A stretch of DNA of 64,000 nt, taken from assembly GCA_022457155.1 (NCBI GenBank), contig JAJGOT010000157.1:442501-506500 (forward strand), given 5' to 3'. Of this stretch, positions 21,901 through 30,954 are shown piece after piece. The notes below the pieces were generated by a model that saw only the letters and a program-made list of their open reading frames with translations, was not told the origin of the DNA and did not search any database. The DNA is from Cladopsammia gracilis. Its lineage: Eukaryota > Cnidaria > Anthozoa > Scleractinia > Dendrophylliidae. Position 1 is the first letter of the stretch. Every line of letters begins with the position of its first letter. A program made the translations under genes and the position numbers.

Positions 21901-24900
21901 ATGACTAAACACCATGAGTGTTCAGTTTCACATCAACAAAAGTTAACATTCTGCTACTAAAAGCTGCTATATTTGTCAATGAGGTATGCTAAAAGAAAGG
22001 TACCAGTAAACTAGATGTAAAACCTGGTGATTCATGGCATTTTAGTTCTGTATTTCCTTCCTTGGAGAGTCTTTTTCCATAGAGGAACTTGTGTCAAGCA
22101 TGTTAACATTATTGTTTTTTTATTTAGCACACATATCAAAATGTATATAAACAGTAACATAACCTCAATAAAGGTAGTTAAGAAGCTGTATAAGGCAAGA
22201 GAGTCGTTTATTGATTTCAAATACACCAGTCCGACCTTTGAGAATGACTATTGTGTGTAAATTGGCCGAAGGCTTTTCAATCTTTGTTGTTGTTGTTTCT
22301 TGGAGATTTAAAAATGGCGTTGCATTACGGCATTCGTTCTCGTATCCCTCCTGATGAAGCTGAGGGCTTGGTATTAGCTGACTTGGGCTCAGAGCTTAGT
22401 GAGCTTGACTCTGCATTTGGCGATGAAGAGGAGATGGACTCAGTTCATTCTCAAAAGGAAGACAATGGCAATGATGCATCTGATTCAGGGGAAGATGGCA
22501 AAGAGATGGAAATCCTAAAACCACGTGCTCACTGACAACAAAGACAGTTTAGTGACTTCCGGCTACTCTCACTTCCGGTAAAATAGCGTTACTCAAGTGT
22601 CACGACAGCGTCTCCTACAACCCTACTTACATTAGCAATGTTCATGTTTGGTATATATAAGACTTAGAAGCATTCCCTTCATTGTGGTACAGCCTTCATT
22701 TCCAAAACAATCAATAGTAAACAACGTGGTTTGCAGGAACGATGACTGAATGAAAGGAGTACTCTTCGCTATGTCGGACATCTTCTTATCATGTTTAAAA
22801 TATATCATGAAACTAACTTACGCATGCGCATGAGTATAGGCTGCTAGGAGCCTCTTGTTTCTACAGCAATCCAAACCTCTACATTACATTGAAGGAAAGG
22901 GGGATAGGGCCTCTATGACACAGTGATAGTGAACCAAAAGCAAGTGCCTTTAGCTTTGAGGACAAGAAATTTACCCCGAAAGAAAAGTGATGCCCCAAAA
23001 TGTATGCACTCTGGAGACCTTGTGGCTTGTGTGTGGCAATAATTGACACAAAGTGAGTTCATTTTTTGAGTAGTGTGTACAATGACTTAACCATTGACAT
23101 TAGGAAATATGGCACAAGGGTACTGAGGGAGGTAAGAGAATGGTAGAGAAGCCTGTTATGGCTGAGCAGTACAATGACAACATGGCAGGCATAGATAGGA
23201 CAATCCCAGAAGTGGTACCATCCTTTTTACCACCGTGTGCAGGAGGTTGCCCTTGTAAATGGTTACATGATATCTACAAGTAGGATAAGCAAAGAAGGAA
23301 TGAACAAATTTTGGCTCCTGACACCTTCAGGGAAAAGGTTATTGATGGTCTGCTTGCAAACTGGACTATGCAGCAAAAGAAGGGCAGACCATCTTTGCAG
23401 CCAGAGACAGCTCGGCTCACTCAGTGCCACTTTCCTGGAAAGTATGAGGATGCAAAATACTTTCCAGACTGCATTGTCTGCAGTGACAGAAAGAAGCAGC
23501 AATGAAAACAGACTCATTTTTATTGCAAACAGTGTGGTAAACAGGGCTCGAAATTAACTTTTTTATTCAGGAGCCAACTGGCGACTAATGGAAAAATTTT
23601 GGTCGCCAGATCATAAATTTTTGTCGCCAATTTTATTCAATATGTATGTTATATAAAACACACTTTTGAATGTTACTTTGCATGCAAGAAAATTTAAAAT
23701 CATAGCTAGAAAGAAACAGCATAGGAAAGTGTTCACAGCTGACAAGTCTTAAGCGATGGTTTGTTCTTATTTTTTCGAGATGCAGGTAAGCACAAAACCT
23801 TTCCAACTTCATAGTTTCGTAACTAGGCAAACAAGGGCGGTCCTTTACTTTAATGCTTTAATGACTTAATCCTAAAAAACATACCGTAAACACCAGCATA
23901 TATAAATTAAAGCCACACTCGCAGATAAGCTACACCCCGAGTTTGAAGCTCAAATTTTTGGGAAAAATTTTTTTTTAAAATAAAAACGTAAGTCAGAGAA
24001 TTGGCTCTAAGAAACGCGAGCTATACTTTGCTTCTATCCATCGAATCATCCTGTATCGAAAAAAAAACTCACACTTTTGATCGCAGCTATGTTCGTTTGC
24101 CCGCCATTCATTCAGGCCACAACAAGCTTGGTAGCTGTGCAAATTTCTTGAGCACATGTTTTTTTTTTATCCTGGTTACTTAGGTTAACCAAGATGGCCG
24201 CTTGTTTACAGACTTTCTTTTGATTCTTTCGTTCGTCTTCGGTATTCCTTCATTGCTAAAAGCCTCAAAATGTCTGACAAAGATAGCAAGCACTATTTTA
24301 ACATAGGTATTTTGACAATTTGAGGCTAAATTTCACAATTTATAAACTCATGCGTTGCATGTTCGATGCAGACCTTTTTGCTCAATAATTTGATTTTTGG
24401 CCTGGGAGGCACTCTGGCAGCTCTGTGAGACAAACAAGACTAACTTTTCTACATCATCTTAAGTTAAAAAAGTTTTGCTCCACATTATACACCTCAAATA
24501 AAGGCTCAAAAAAGTCTGGTCAACTTATATCACTGGAAAATATGATTGATAAACTATGATTTGCAGAACTCAGCGGATGTTTATAATACCACAGATAAGC
24601 TGCACCCCCGATTTTGAGCAAAACTTTTGGGCAAAAAATTGCAGCTTATAAACGGTGTATAAACTAGTCGCCAGCTGGTGACCAGTTCCGAAAATCAAGT
24701 TGCCAGCACTCAATTTTTGGTCACATTGGCGACCAGTGAGTCACAATTTTGAGCCCTGGTAAAGCAATGTGTGTGATTCTATGCTTTGAAAAGTATCACA
24801 CACTACAAAACCTGTAAATAATGTTATTATTTATATATTGTTTGTCTACTAAATTGTATAAAAAAATATTTTTCTTATATCAAAGATTGGAATGACAACT

Positions 24901-27900
24901 GAAGTCAACTCTAGAATCAAGGCGGCAGTGCTAAACTTTGTTACAATGACACTTTTACAGTCATCAAATGTGTACATATTAGCAATTAATTTTCATGTTC
25001 TGTAAGAAATTGCTATTAGACCACACCCTAAAATGAAAGTATTTAAGGATTTTCATGCTTCAGAAACTATAATTTAGTCTTAAAACTCATAAATATGACA
25101 TATATGTATCAGGTTACAAGTGTGTATTTTTTAAAATTAGTTTTCACTTAAAAAAGCAAAAACCAAACACATGTATGCATTTGCAAATGTGACTAAATGA
25201 AAAATGAAAAATCATATAAAATTTGCAGCCAACCTGATTGCCAAAAATAATGTCTAGACTCGCCAATATATCATTACCAAGAGATATTTTTCATTCTGAA
25301 TTTCTGATATCCTGCTACATGATCCCACCAAACCTATACTGGACCCTCCCATATGTGATCAGGAGTGCTAGTCAATGCCTTTTGCCTCTTCTGGGCAGTA
25401 AAGATTAATAATGACAGTATTCTATAATCATTCTCATGTCAACAGTCAGTTCACTTTGAAAATACTAGCATTGCAAGGACAACACTACAATCAAAAACAT
25501 GAAAGTTTGCTTACCTTGCATATGTTTGTGAGGGAGGAGGAGCTGGCGGGGGTGGTGCAGGTGGCGCTGGTGCAGGCAACCCAGCAGGTGTAGTGTGGGC
25601 AACAGGGGCACGCTGAGCCTGAATGGTTGGAGGCTGCCATGTACTGCCTCCTGCTGGTGAGGTGCGGCCAGTTGTCGCAGCTTGAGGCTGAGACATGTGT
25701 GATGGTGATGCTGCTGCTCCAAATGGCTTTGCCTTGGCGTTGAACTTGTGATCAGACTTTGCAGAATGGATCGTTTCTGTCACCACAACTGTTTTGGAGC
25801 GGTCTTTCCTTTAAAGTGTACAGTAATGAATACATAATATAAATATAATATAATAAAATCAATTTATTGTAACAGGCACATTACACACTGTCTAGTGCCA
25901 ATATACAAGAGCATGTATTAAATTATTGGTCAAGACTTATTTTTCATTTGACTTCTTGACTTTTGCACCAACTGTTAGGAAGTTAGGATGACTTGACTGC
26001 AGGATAACTAAGTTTCAGACCAATCAAAACAAAGTTATGCTACTGCTGTGTACATTGCTGCAATGGTTGCAAAAAAGTAGCTTTTCAGTTATGGCAACAA
26101 ATTTTATATGCAACAGTTAATGCTGTTGTTACTTACTTTAGTACTAGCTTAGTTGCAATACGTGATGGACAAGATTCTGTCTACTAAAACAATGCCTTGT
26201 GCATGGTATCTTCACCGCTTAGTGCTTTATAATAACACGGAAAATCCTTTATGAGGATATCTCGATTCCAATTAAAACTTGCAATCTGCGCAACTTTTCA
26301 TTTGTTGCATTTGACCATGAATAATGACAAAGTAAAAAGCTCCTTGAACTACTTCGATCAGCTGCAACTGCACACTGCTTTCTGTGCAAGGCAAACAAAA
26401 GATTATATCCCTTAAGGCGGAAAATTTACACGAACAACAAAGCATAACCTTTCCCAAAGGAAAATTAAAATGACTAGCTTACAATTGATGGCCAGGCATG
26501 TTGTTCTACTAAACAATATTATTTAGATGCATTTCCCTTCAATATGCACCTCTTCCTAAAAATAACACATTCTTTTGACAGGAAAATACCAAACATGGAC
26601 TACAGACATGTTCTAGAATCACAGATGATCGAGATGTTCTGAGATAAAAATGTTCCGCTGACTAAATCCGTGTATGCGTTCGATTCATAATTATAAATGT
26701 TGAAAGAAGTATTATCACTGACCCATAGAATAAAAGCACACTTCAGAAAACTTCAACCTAATCGGATCCCTTTTGAAATTTACAGTTATAAGTAAGCTAG
26801 AAGTAAGAAAATGAACAATATGTGTTAATGCATCATTAGACAGCTTTCAATGGTTTTCAGAATGACTTGTTTAGCATTGAGTCACCTGGCATGAAACGAA
26901 ATACTACCTTCGGACGACGAGGCATTTGTGTTCCTATAAACAGTTTAATTGTAAACATTATTTTACACCCATTAATCTTGTGTTTTTACTTTCCACCACA
27001 AGCGCTTGTAGCACTTTCTACTATCGTAGTTTCGAGCGTTATCAGATCAAGAACGAAACCGGTGAGAACAACAGTTTCACAACTTACATAAAGTTTTAAA
27101 AACTGCACATAGAAAAAGTTGTTTGGCACGAACAAAGCTGCCCATTTTGCAAACATCTGCCTGAATTCAAAGTCAACATCGAAGCTTAGCTAGTAGCTAC
27201 GATCTCGAGTAAGCGTATTACGATCGAATTACATTTCAAAATGCAACCAAAAGTTTTCTCTCGGGGCGCGCGCGAGTCCTTCGCGAGCATAAAATTTCTG
27301 TTAAATAACACCATTCATCGACATAAAAACAGCGACAAAACCTGCTCTATTATGAGAGCTCTTTCCACACGTCAAAGATACTAGAAGTTAATAATTGTCC
27401 CCTGGTGTGAAAGATGTAACAACATGAACGTTAACACATGAACAAGCCAAGAATTATATTGATTGTTCATTTCCCCGCAGAATCGTAAGGAAACCGCCGG
27501 CCCGCCGATCCAAGATTTGTACAGTAAAACTATTTCGCTGACAGATGTAAACTGGTACTGTTTATTTTTGTGGCAAATCTATACTAAACGAAACTTACTT
27601 CTCCAGTTCGATGTCTAGATTCTGCCCTGCCCTTCTCACGGCATCCTGAGCGTCAAAATGAGACATGTTATCCGAAGATTCCCCATTTATTTCTAAGATA
27701 TAATCCCCTGCACTTATTCCAGCAAAATCAGCTTTAGATCCTGGTGTAACCTGTAAGAGAAACGTGAATAACTGACCACTAGCTACACGTAGAACAAAGT
27801 ATACCTCCAGCGATTTGGCAAAACCATACGGGGCATGGACATTTCGGTCGATGTCCTACCTTGGAAATGGAGAGCGGATTGCCGAAATCTTTACCACCTT

Positions 27901-27961
27901 GAATGCGAAAGCCCCACGGTCCACCTCCTCTAAGTGAAGCCGTGTACGTAGTACCGGCCAT
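8666..27961 (-). CDS. PDLIM: PDZ and LIM domain protein, Enigma/ZASP type, complete, ten coding exons
   Basis: Joining 27961-27860, 27750-27599, 25808-25515, 20307-20210, 20120-20013, 19302-19192, 18808-18421, 17913-17733, 10414-10178 and 8752-8666 gives 1758 nt, 585 aa plus TGA. All introns are GT-AG and the phases agree. Residues 1-84 form a PDZ domain with carboxylate loop PWGFRIQGG. Residues about 85-409 are a Pro/Ala/Ser-rich linker containing two QSxxFxxLQ motifs. Three LIM domains begin near residues 410, 469 and 528. One PDZ plus three LIMs defines the PDLIM5/PDLIM7/LDB3 group; the length is close to human PDLIM5. The family binds alpha-actinin through the PDZ and scaffolds kinases and other partners at actin bundles and Z-discs. 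Which vertebrate paralogue it matches cannot be told and may not be meaningful for a cnidarian. No transcript was seen, so minor or alternative exons may be missing. Confidence 0.93.
8821..9326. mobile_element. Palindromic element interrupted by another MITE (nested)
   Basis: Outer inverted arms (8821-8912 and about 9232-9326) share TGAATAGCACTTGCTA, CGAGTTTCAGT and CCAACAACGCCATCC and their complements. The inner end of the right arm carries three copies of TTAGTATATACTAACATG (9171-9233), itself a palindrome. The left arm lacks these, so the inner element at 8916-9170 entered near the centre. It lies in the last PDZ-LIM intron. Confidence 0.8.
8916..9170. mobile_element. Inner MITE, TTA target-site duplication (PIF/Harbinger-like)
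   Basis: Terminal inverted repeats AGGCTGGTTTTCACTGGCGA and its near-complement at 9170 flank a body rich in CGGAGTCG and CGACTCCG words. TTA sits directly outside both ends (8913-8915, 9171-9173). A 3-bp TWA duplication is typical of PIF/Harbinger transposition. There is no ORF. Confidence 0.75.
9478..9720 (+). mobile_element. tRNA-derived SINE
   Basis: A Pol III-type head has an A-box-like GGTGTAGTGATGAG near 9483 and a B box GGATTCGAATCCC near 9526-9538, spaced as in tRNA genes. A tRNA-unrelated body follows and the 3' end is an ATT-rich tail (9698-9724). It cannot be a functional tRNA because the acceptor and anticodon stems do not pair convincingly. It is intronic and antisense to the PDZ-LIM gene. 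Confidence 0.8.
9768..9904. repeat. Short inverted repeat and (TTA)n microsatellite
   Basis: GTGGGTGTCCAATTACA (9768) pairs with TGTAATTGGACACCTAC (ending about 9825), within a GCGCGC-rich context. A TTA microsatellite of about 17 units follows at 9853-9904. Confidence 0.75.
10178..10414 (-). CDS. PDLIM: PDZ-LIM exon 9 (rest of LIM2, first half of LIM3)
   Basis: 79 codons from acceptor CACAG|CCT to donor CAG|GTGAGA. Encodes [41 protein letters not shown] and [11 protein letters not shown]. Zinc ligands of LIM2 are complete; LIM3 is cut after its fourth Cys. Confidence 0.95.
11042..11200. mobile_element. 159-bp inverted-repeat MITE
   Basis: The left arm from 11042 (CTAATTCAATAAAGGTTGCT) matches the complement of the right arm ending at 11200 over about 60 bases, including TTGGTCATTGGTAATTGGG. 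The middle is unpaired. No clear target-site duplication and no ORF. Confidence 0.8.
11788..11979. mobile_element. 192-bp MITE with TAA target-site duplication (PIF/Harbinger-like)
   Basis: Terminal repeats GGTCCCGTTCACACGTATCC and its near-complement at 11979 are bounded by TAA on both sides (11785-11787, 11980-11982). Inner arms repeat ATCCGCAACAAAAAAG in both orientations. There is no coding capacity. Confidence 0.8.
12280..12713. repeat. 31-bp minisatellite, 14 exact-length copies, each junction forming a TCACGTGA-type site
   Basis: 434 bases divide into exactly 14 units of 31 bp. Each contains GAGAGATACAGTACTTGTGT and GGTAATCACGT. Most junctions read TCACGTGA, an extended E-box. Changes are few (TTC for TAC in the first two units, single-base changes at 12396-12440, GGCAATC in the last). 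There are no variable spacers, so it is not a CRISPR-like array. It lies in the PDZ-LIM intron between exon 9 and the coiled-coil exon. Confidence 0.97.
12714..13418. other. Intronic, no gene; weak repeat remnant at 12778-12870
   Basis: CCAGCCGTTT near 12779 and AAACGGCTAGG near 12856 form an imperfect inverted pair. The same pair of words occurs at about 32452 and 32500, suggesting a shared repeat family. Nothing else was seen. Confidence 0.4.
13419..13424 (-). terminator. AATAAA poly(A) signal for the coiled-coil exon
   Basis: Minus-strand AATAAA about 30 bases after the TAA stop at 13454. This short spacing supports 13454-14545 being a true 3'-terminal exon. Confidence 0.7.
13454..14545 (-). 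CDS. Tropomyosin-like coiled-coil terminal exon, nested in or part of the PDZ-LIM locus
   Basis: Minus-strand frame of 363 codons beginning at a strong acceptor (TTTTCTACATTTTCAG|CCT at 14545) and ending TAA at 13454. Residues 1-17 are Pro-rich ([12 protein letters not shown]); Met-18 opens a basic Ser/Lys-rich stretch. From about residue 115 to 355 the sequence is an almost continuous charged heptad coiled coil. Blocks such as [20 protein letters not shown] and [14 protein letters not shown] resemble the tropomyosin family, though divergent; a generic coiled coil is the alternative. The acceptor is phase 0, matching the donor of LIM exon 8 at 17733. Splicing 8 to this exon would give an 841-aa PDZ-LIM1-coiled coil isoform and cut LIM2 short. 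Alternatively it is a separate nested gene starting at Met-18 with an unseen 5' exon. It is on the same strand as its host. Confidence 0.75.
   Translation of the reverse strand, partial: PKSLHACPPVVPPPSSAMLKAIRQSSTKSKHSAEALTKSKTQRLNNALTLKKEPQENHAENNIHSSYASPVYGINYPQRSSEHDKNNNWPQSSGISNITSIGALEQHGEPGTGSIRDKVVALKEALREATERQTNAKQAIPAAIKRFQEAKTLLSKLERKRFIAEDKVEKLEDKIHYQEGRLENKCRVMSENLQVNQKIEQQKSQDLRNMKNIEYEITELKAAREASMKRVHEAARRMVIVQSSLQNTEDRYRELTARRRTLQDMLGMYHKRIKDVRSMSREKSAATENKVLRKDLLEYHIADRNERFKRAERRLLPLKIYINQLHDALEDARNELRHAQYLLANCKQRLRGKNYKYYPYDKY
14579..17732. other. Intron sequence; poly-C tract and short duplication only
   Basis: No supported exon. A C-run of about 14 lies near 15880-15893 beside a GAGTACC word, and an 18-bp unit (GGAGATGCAGATATATAC) is repeated at 16067-16102. 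Otherwise plain AT-rich intron. Confidence 0.5.
17733..17913 (-). CDS. PDLIM: PDZ-LIM exon 8 (rest of LIM1, start of LIM2)
   Basis: Acceptor TTAG|TGGA, donor GGG|GTGAGT, phase 0. Encodes [35 protein letters not shown] and then [10 protein letters not shown], the first zinc pair of LIM2. The phase-0 donor could join either exon 9 (10414) or the coiled-coil exon (14545). Confidence 0.95.
18421..18808 (-). CDS. PDLIM: PDZ-LIM exon 7 (proline-rich linker and first zinc ligands of LIM1)
   Basis: Acceptor ATTAG|AAAC, donor TTTT|GTAAGT. A Pro/Ser-rich stretch ([19 protein letters not shown] and similar) ends in [12 protein letters not shown], whose CxxC is the first zinc pair of LIM1. Confidence 0.93.
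19192..19302 (-). CDS. PDLIM: PDZ-LIM exon 6 (linker, second QSxxFxxLQ motif)
   Basis: Acceptor TTACAG|ACC, donor GAG|GTTTAG (a weak donor). Encodes [19 protein letters not shown] followed by [18 protein letters not shown]. Its layout parallels exon 5. Confidence 0.88.
20013..20120 (-). CDS. PDLIM: PDZ-LIM exon 5 (linker, first QSxxFxxLQ motif)
   Basis: Acceptor ATTAG|TGGG, donor ATG|GTATGG. Encodes [18 protein letters not shown], then [17 protein letters not shown]. The QSKSFKRLQ block resembles the QSxSFxxLQ segment found in PDZ-LIM linkers. Confidence 0.9.
20210..20307 (-). CDS. PDLIM: PDZ-LIM exon 4 (linker)
   Basis: Acceptor TTAG|GGGG, donor ATG|GTAAGT. Encodes [19 protein letters not shown] and ends [10 protein letters not shown]. 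The phase fits exons 3 and 5. Confidence 0.88.
20670..20965. repeat. Imperfect tandem repeat, about 90 bp per unit, three units
   Basis: Three units near 20678, 20776 and 20863 share GGGACCAGGAGAAGTGTCCC, TTAATAGAGGTG, GATAATTACAAAGAT and ACATGTATGAG in the same order, with decay between copies. It lies in the intron between exons 3 and 4 of the PDZ-LIM gene. Confidence 0.8.
21412..21627. repeat. 36-bp minisatellite, 6 near-identical copies
   Basis: Six head-to-tail units containing GAACAGCCTGAACAGTACAG and CAATACTATACTAGTT, then a partial seventh. The unit length is a multiple of three, so both strands stay open; no protein is implied. Intronic in the PDZ-LIM gene. Confidence 0.97.
22314..24812 (+). 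pseudogene. Decayed piggyBac transposase gene, split by a later insertion
   Basis: An ATG at 22314 opens an acidic N-terminal segment typical of piggyBac-derived proteins ([20 protein letters not shown]), stopping at 22535. Further on, pieces in different frames match the C-terminal half: [17 protein letters not shown] (near 23150), [11 protein letters not shown] (near 23240), then [20 protein letters not shown] and [10 protein letters not shown] (to about 23500). The Cys-rich tail begins at 23520 (CKQC), is cut at 23541 by another transposon, and resumes at 24764 with [16 protein letters not shown] and a stop. Several stops and frameshifts make it inactive. The catalytic Asp region is not recognisable. 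It sits antisense in an intron of the PDZ-LIM gene. Confidence 0.75.
23542..24758. mobile_element. 1.2-kb non-autonomous transposon inserted in the piggyBac remnant
   Basis: Ends are CAGGGCTCGAAATTAAC and the complementary-type AATTTTGAGCCCTG. GTAAA flanks both sides (23537-23541, 24759-24763); GGTAAA if the last G is shared. Removing the element makes the Cys-rich piggyBac tail continuous, so the borders are exact. The body has sub-terminal GGTCGCCA and GGCGACCAG words and an internally repeated CAGATAAGCTRCACCCC block near 23916 and 24592. There is no transposase ORF. CAGGG-type ends suggest hAT, but hAT duplications are normally 8 bp, so the superfamily is uncertain. Confidence 0.75.
25515..25808 (-). 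CDS. PDLIM: PDZ-LIM exon 3 (proline/alanine-rich linker)
   Basis: 98 codons' worth, from acceptor AAAG|GAAAGA to donor AAG|GTAAGC. Begins [14 protein letters not shown], has [10 protein letters not shown], then a Pro/Ala-rich run ending [14 protein letters not shown]. No folded domain is evident. [10 protein letters not shown] may correspond to the short ZM-like or DUF4749-type segment of the family, but the match is weak. Confidence 0.9.
25809..27598. other. Intron 2 of the PDZ-LIM gene, no further feature seen
   Basis: AT-rich intron. Frames present are short and lack splice context or family resemblance. Confidence 0.5.
27599..27750 (-). CDS. PDLIM: PDZ-LIM exon 2 (C-terminal half of PDZ)
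   Basis: Acceptor TTACAG|GTT; encodes [20 protein letters not shown] followed by INGE and the helix [12 protein letters not shown], ending LDIELEK across the junction. Donor AA|GTAAGT. It completes the PDZ fold. Confidence 0.95.
27860..27961 (-). CDS. PDLIM: PDZ-LIM exon 1 (start codon, N-terminal half of PDZ)
   Basis: ATG at 27961; 34 codons, then donor AAG|GTAGGA. Encodes [18 protein letters not shown] and on to SISK. PWGF is the conserved peptide-binding loop of this PDZ class. Phase 0 at the donor. Confidence 0.95.
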
Positions 27962-29744
27962 TTCTCAATATTCAGCAACAGGCGTGAATATTACGTCTAC
28001 AATTTCTGCACACAGGCTGCTGCAAACATCTCAGAGATCGAGGCTAACACCGAGTAGCGGGTGGAGCGGCTTGCTGATTGGTCCAAAGACAATAGATTGA
28101 CTGTAATGGAATTTCATTGGTTTCGGACACACCCACTTTGCATGAATGCAAAACATTAACCAAAAGAAAGGATTTGATTAGTCAGAAAATAATTTTATGT
28201 CACGCACGAGAATTCCAAATTTAAAGAATTCAGCAATGGCTGTTAAAGAAAGCCAATAAAGGAAATAATGCGGGGAAGGATTGCACACGTCACTCCGTCA
28301 CACTGAGGATAAATTCGGGAAATGCTGTTAAGGGATTGGCCAGCTGAAAAGCTAAGTCATATCCCACAAAGCAGGAAAACACAAGAATTTCTTGCTATGT
28401 GGTGTAACTCGGTAGCAGTTTTGGTAATATTTTTGCTTATGAGGTATTAATGTGGTCATGTTATTTCCGGGACCTTTTGCCTAATCAATACCATCCCTTA
28501 TCTGGGGTCATCCGCTATTTTTGGCAATCCAAGCGCTAAAATAAAATGAATGGTCTGTTACTGTAAATAGATGAATTGATAAATCTCACATAATATGATA
28601 ACACGAAGAGGATTTGAAAGCATCGAAGAGACTTCACGGAGGCTTTTTCTGGCCATTAGAAGAAACAACAAAAACAACAGTACTAACACCTCCAGGAAAA
28701 CTTAGTTTATAGCGGATGCTGGACTGAACCCCCTCTCGCAGGCACACAGGGCTGCCCTACGGTTCAACCTTTGAAGTGACAAACAAAGGTTTTCAAACAA
28801 GGCTGTTTACGTGCCCCCACGCTCTTCAGCATCATGGGTGGTTGTAAAAAAAAGGTAAAAGTGCTATACTAAGATATATTTTTTTGTTTGTCGACGAGTC
28901 GATCGGCAGGAGAACAGTATATGAAGCCTTGGACCACTTTCAAGCACTGCATGGTCAAATTTGCTGTGGAAGTACATTGTCTTAAAACGTACAACTAGAT
29001 GACAAGTCAGATCAATCCCCGCATTGCTAAAGCAAGTACTGTTTATCAATGGGGTCAGTTTTCCCCAGGGGTGGTACTCCCCTGTAGTAGCTATATTGTA
29101 TGTGCTGGCCAAATGGAGTATGCATATGGTTTCAAGCCGTTTTAGTGGGGTAATTCATAGGCGGGGCGGCTGGGGGGGGGAGGGAGGGGGGAGAGCTCTG
29201 GACCCCCTTCCATTTTGGGTGAAATTACTTTGAAGTCTTTCTGCACAAAAAATGAACAGCATTTGGTGTTGTTATAGAAGCTTATAGACGACAATCATGC
29301 AGTCACACAAGACACTATGAAGGAGATAAGTGACACTACCCACGATAAATACGGGCAAAGATCAAATGGGGTGGTGTCTAGTTTAGATAGGTTTCATTCT
29401 GTTTTAGGTTTAAAACATCTTTTATTGTTTGGCCGTCACCCTTCGCAATGACTTTGATGACTACACATGGTTTACCCCGAGGAACCAATTTTTGGACTCC
29501 ATGTGATGCCGAGGTGCGAGATGTGACCCAGTCACAAAACCCTTGTCGAGAGCAGTGTATAAACTGCTGAGATTGTATTGCCCGCGCCCGCGACCTCGGC
29601 TGCATGGGAGCGAAAACCGGTATGGCAATATGGCTAGCGCACAATCGACCCACCGTCGCAAAGGCAGTAAAGAGGACTGCCACATAAAAATGACAGGGTG
29701 CTCAATTTACCTTTAATTAAGGGATCAAAATGTGCAGATTATTA
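27962..29744. other. Upstream region of the PDZ-LIM gene and intergenic DNA
   Basis: Holds the promoter and 5' UTR of the minus-strand PDZ-LIM gene; no TATA box stands out. A G-rich patch lies at 29161-29192. The minus-strand frame at 29683-29378 has no recognisable similarity and is not called. Confidence 0.45.
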
Positions 29745-29940
29745 CCGCTTAGGGTACTGAATTCGAAAATGAGCACCGTTAGAATTATCGCGGTACCTTT
29801 TAGGGTATATGACAGAGTTGGTACCTCTTATCGTTTTTGAGCCACGCCCATCAAATGAGATTCTGGTACCTTTTAGGGTGTTGTTCGAAAATTTCCGACG
29901 AACACCCGTCATATTTATATGGGAATCCTCCCCCGGGTAT
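29745..29940 (+). repeat. Dispersed repeat, copy A (pair with 62656-62910)
   Basis: Shares with 62656-62910, in the same order and orientation, the words GCACCGTTAGAATTATCGCG or ACCACCGTTAGAATTATCGCG, GGTACCTTTTAGGGT, TTGAGCCACGCCCATCAAA and TCGAAAATTTCCGACGA. Both end at TATATGGGA followed by a C-rich CCCCCGGG tail. Multiple GGTACC (KpnI) sites are a family mark. Confidence 0.85.
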
Positions 29941-30289
29941 AGGCCTCAAACGTGAGCCTGTAGGCTAGATAGTCAAAAGCTAACGAGCTTCCCGAGACGA
30001 ATTTTCCGATCATCTGAAGCCTCTATAACTGAGTAATCTCACCAAACGCGAATCTGTTCGCATACTAGATAGTCTAAAGTGTAAAATCACCTTCAAATTA
30101 AACAGAGCCTCAAAATAATAGTTTATTAAGGTAGAAAAACACCAAAGAAGTGACAACAAACCAAACAGGAACCAGTCCGAATTTCCCGGAACGGCAAGCT
30201 TGAAAAAAATGGGCGTCGTTTTCAAGATATATGCAGCATTTGTGACGTTGCTCATTTACTGAATATACTTAAGGAACTTCCCGATGCGA

Positions 30290-30862
30290 ACCATTTGATC
30301 ATAAGAACCATCTCATCATAAGAACCGTCCGATCATACGAACCTCTTGATAACAGTAACTCATGACGAATGACATATTCTGCTAACTTTACAATACCACA
30401 AACCTACCTATAGGGACTGCAGAAGTATTTGACGTTCGGATATTTGTAGATTCGATAACATGAATCACCCAATACTGAGTTGCTGAAAGCCAGGTCGCAG
30501 CCGACTTGGTTTTCGCATTTGCTGCGCGTACTCCCGACAATTTAGGATAGGTGTGTGCCGCCAAGGTCCTCAAATCCTGACCCTATTTAAGGGTAGAAAA
30601 TCGAGATTTGATACCCTTTCAAGGCCCAGTTTTTACAGACCATATCTTTTCCGTTTTGCGCGTTGGGGTGGATACTGCAATTTAGTGACCCTATCTAAGG
30701 AATATCAAAGGATCACAATACCAAAAATACCAAAAAGGATACCCTATTTAAGGACTAAGCACCTCAAAAACCCTACCTACCTAAATAAAAGCTATCGGGC
30801 GGCACATACCTATATAGCGTATATAAGGGAGTACCCCCCGGGTGGGGGGGGGGGGGGCTGCG
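30290..30862. repeat. Repeat-rich block ending in a GGGAGTACCCCCCGGG tail
   Basis: A short tandem with ATCATAAGAACC near 30296-30345 precedes a CCCTATTTAAGG-rich segment (30575-30760). The block ends at ATATAAGGGAGTACCCCCCG and a run of G (30822-30857). The same kind of end closes the repeats at 29940, 33810 and 62910. Confidence 0.65.
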
Positions 30863-30954
30863 CACAATAGAGAGAGAATTCCCGGCATGACAGTTTTTGT
30901 TTTCCATGAATAGATGCCTGCACTTGTGACCGAAATGCCTCCCATAGGACGCTT

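Noticed and set aside
29378..29683. Minus-strand frame of about 100 codons upstream of the PDZ-LIM gene
   Set aside because: No family resemblance, no splice context, surrounded by repeats.
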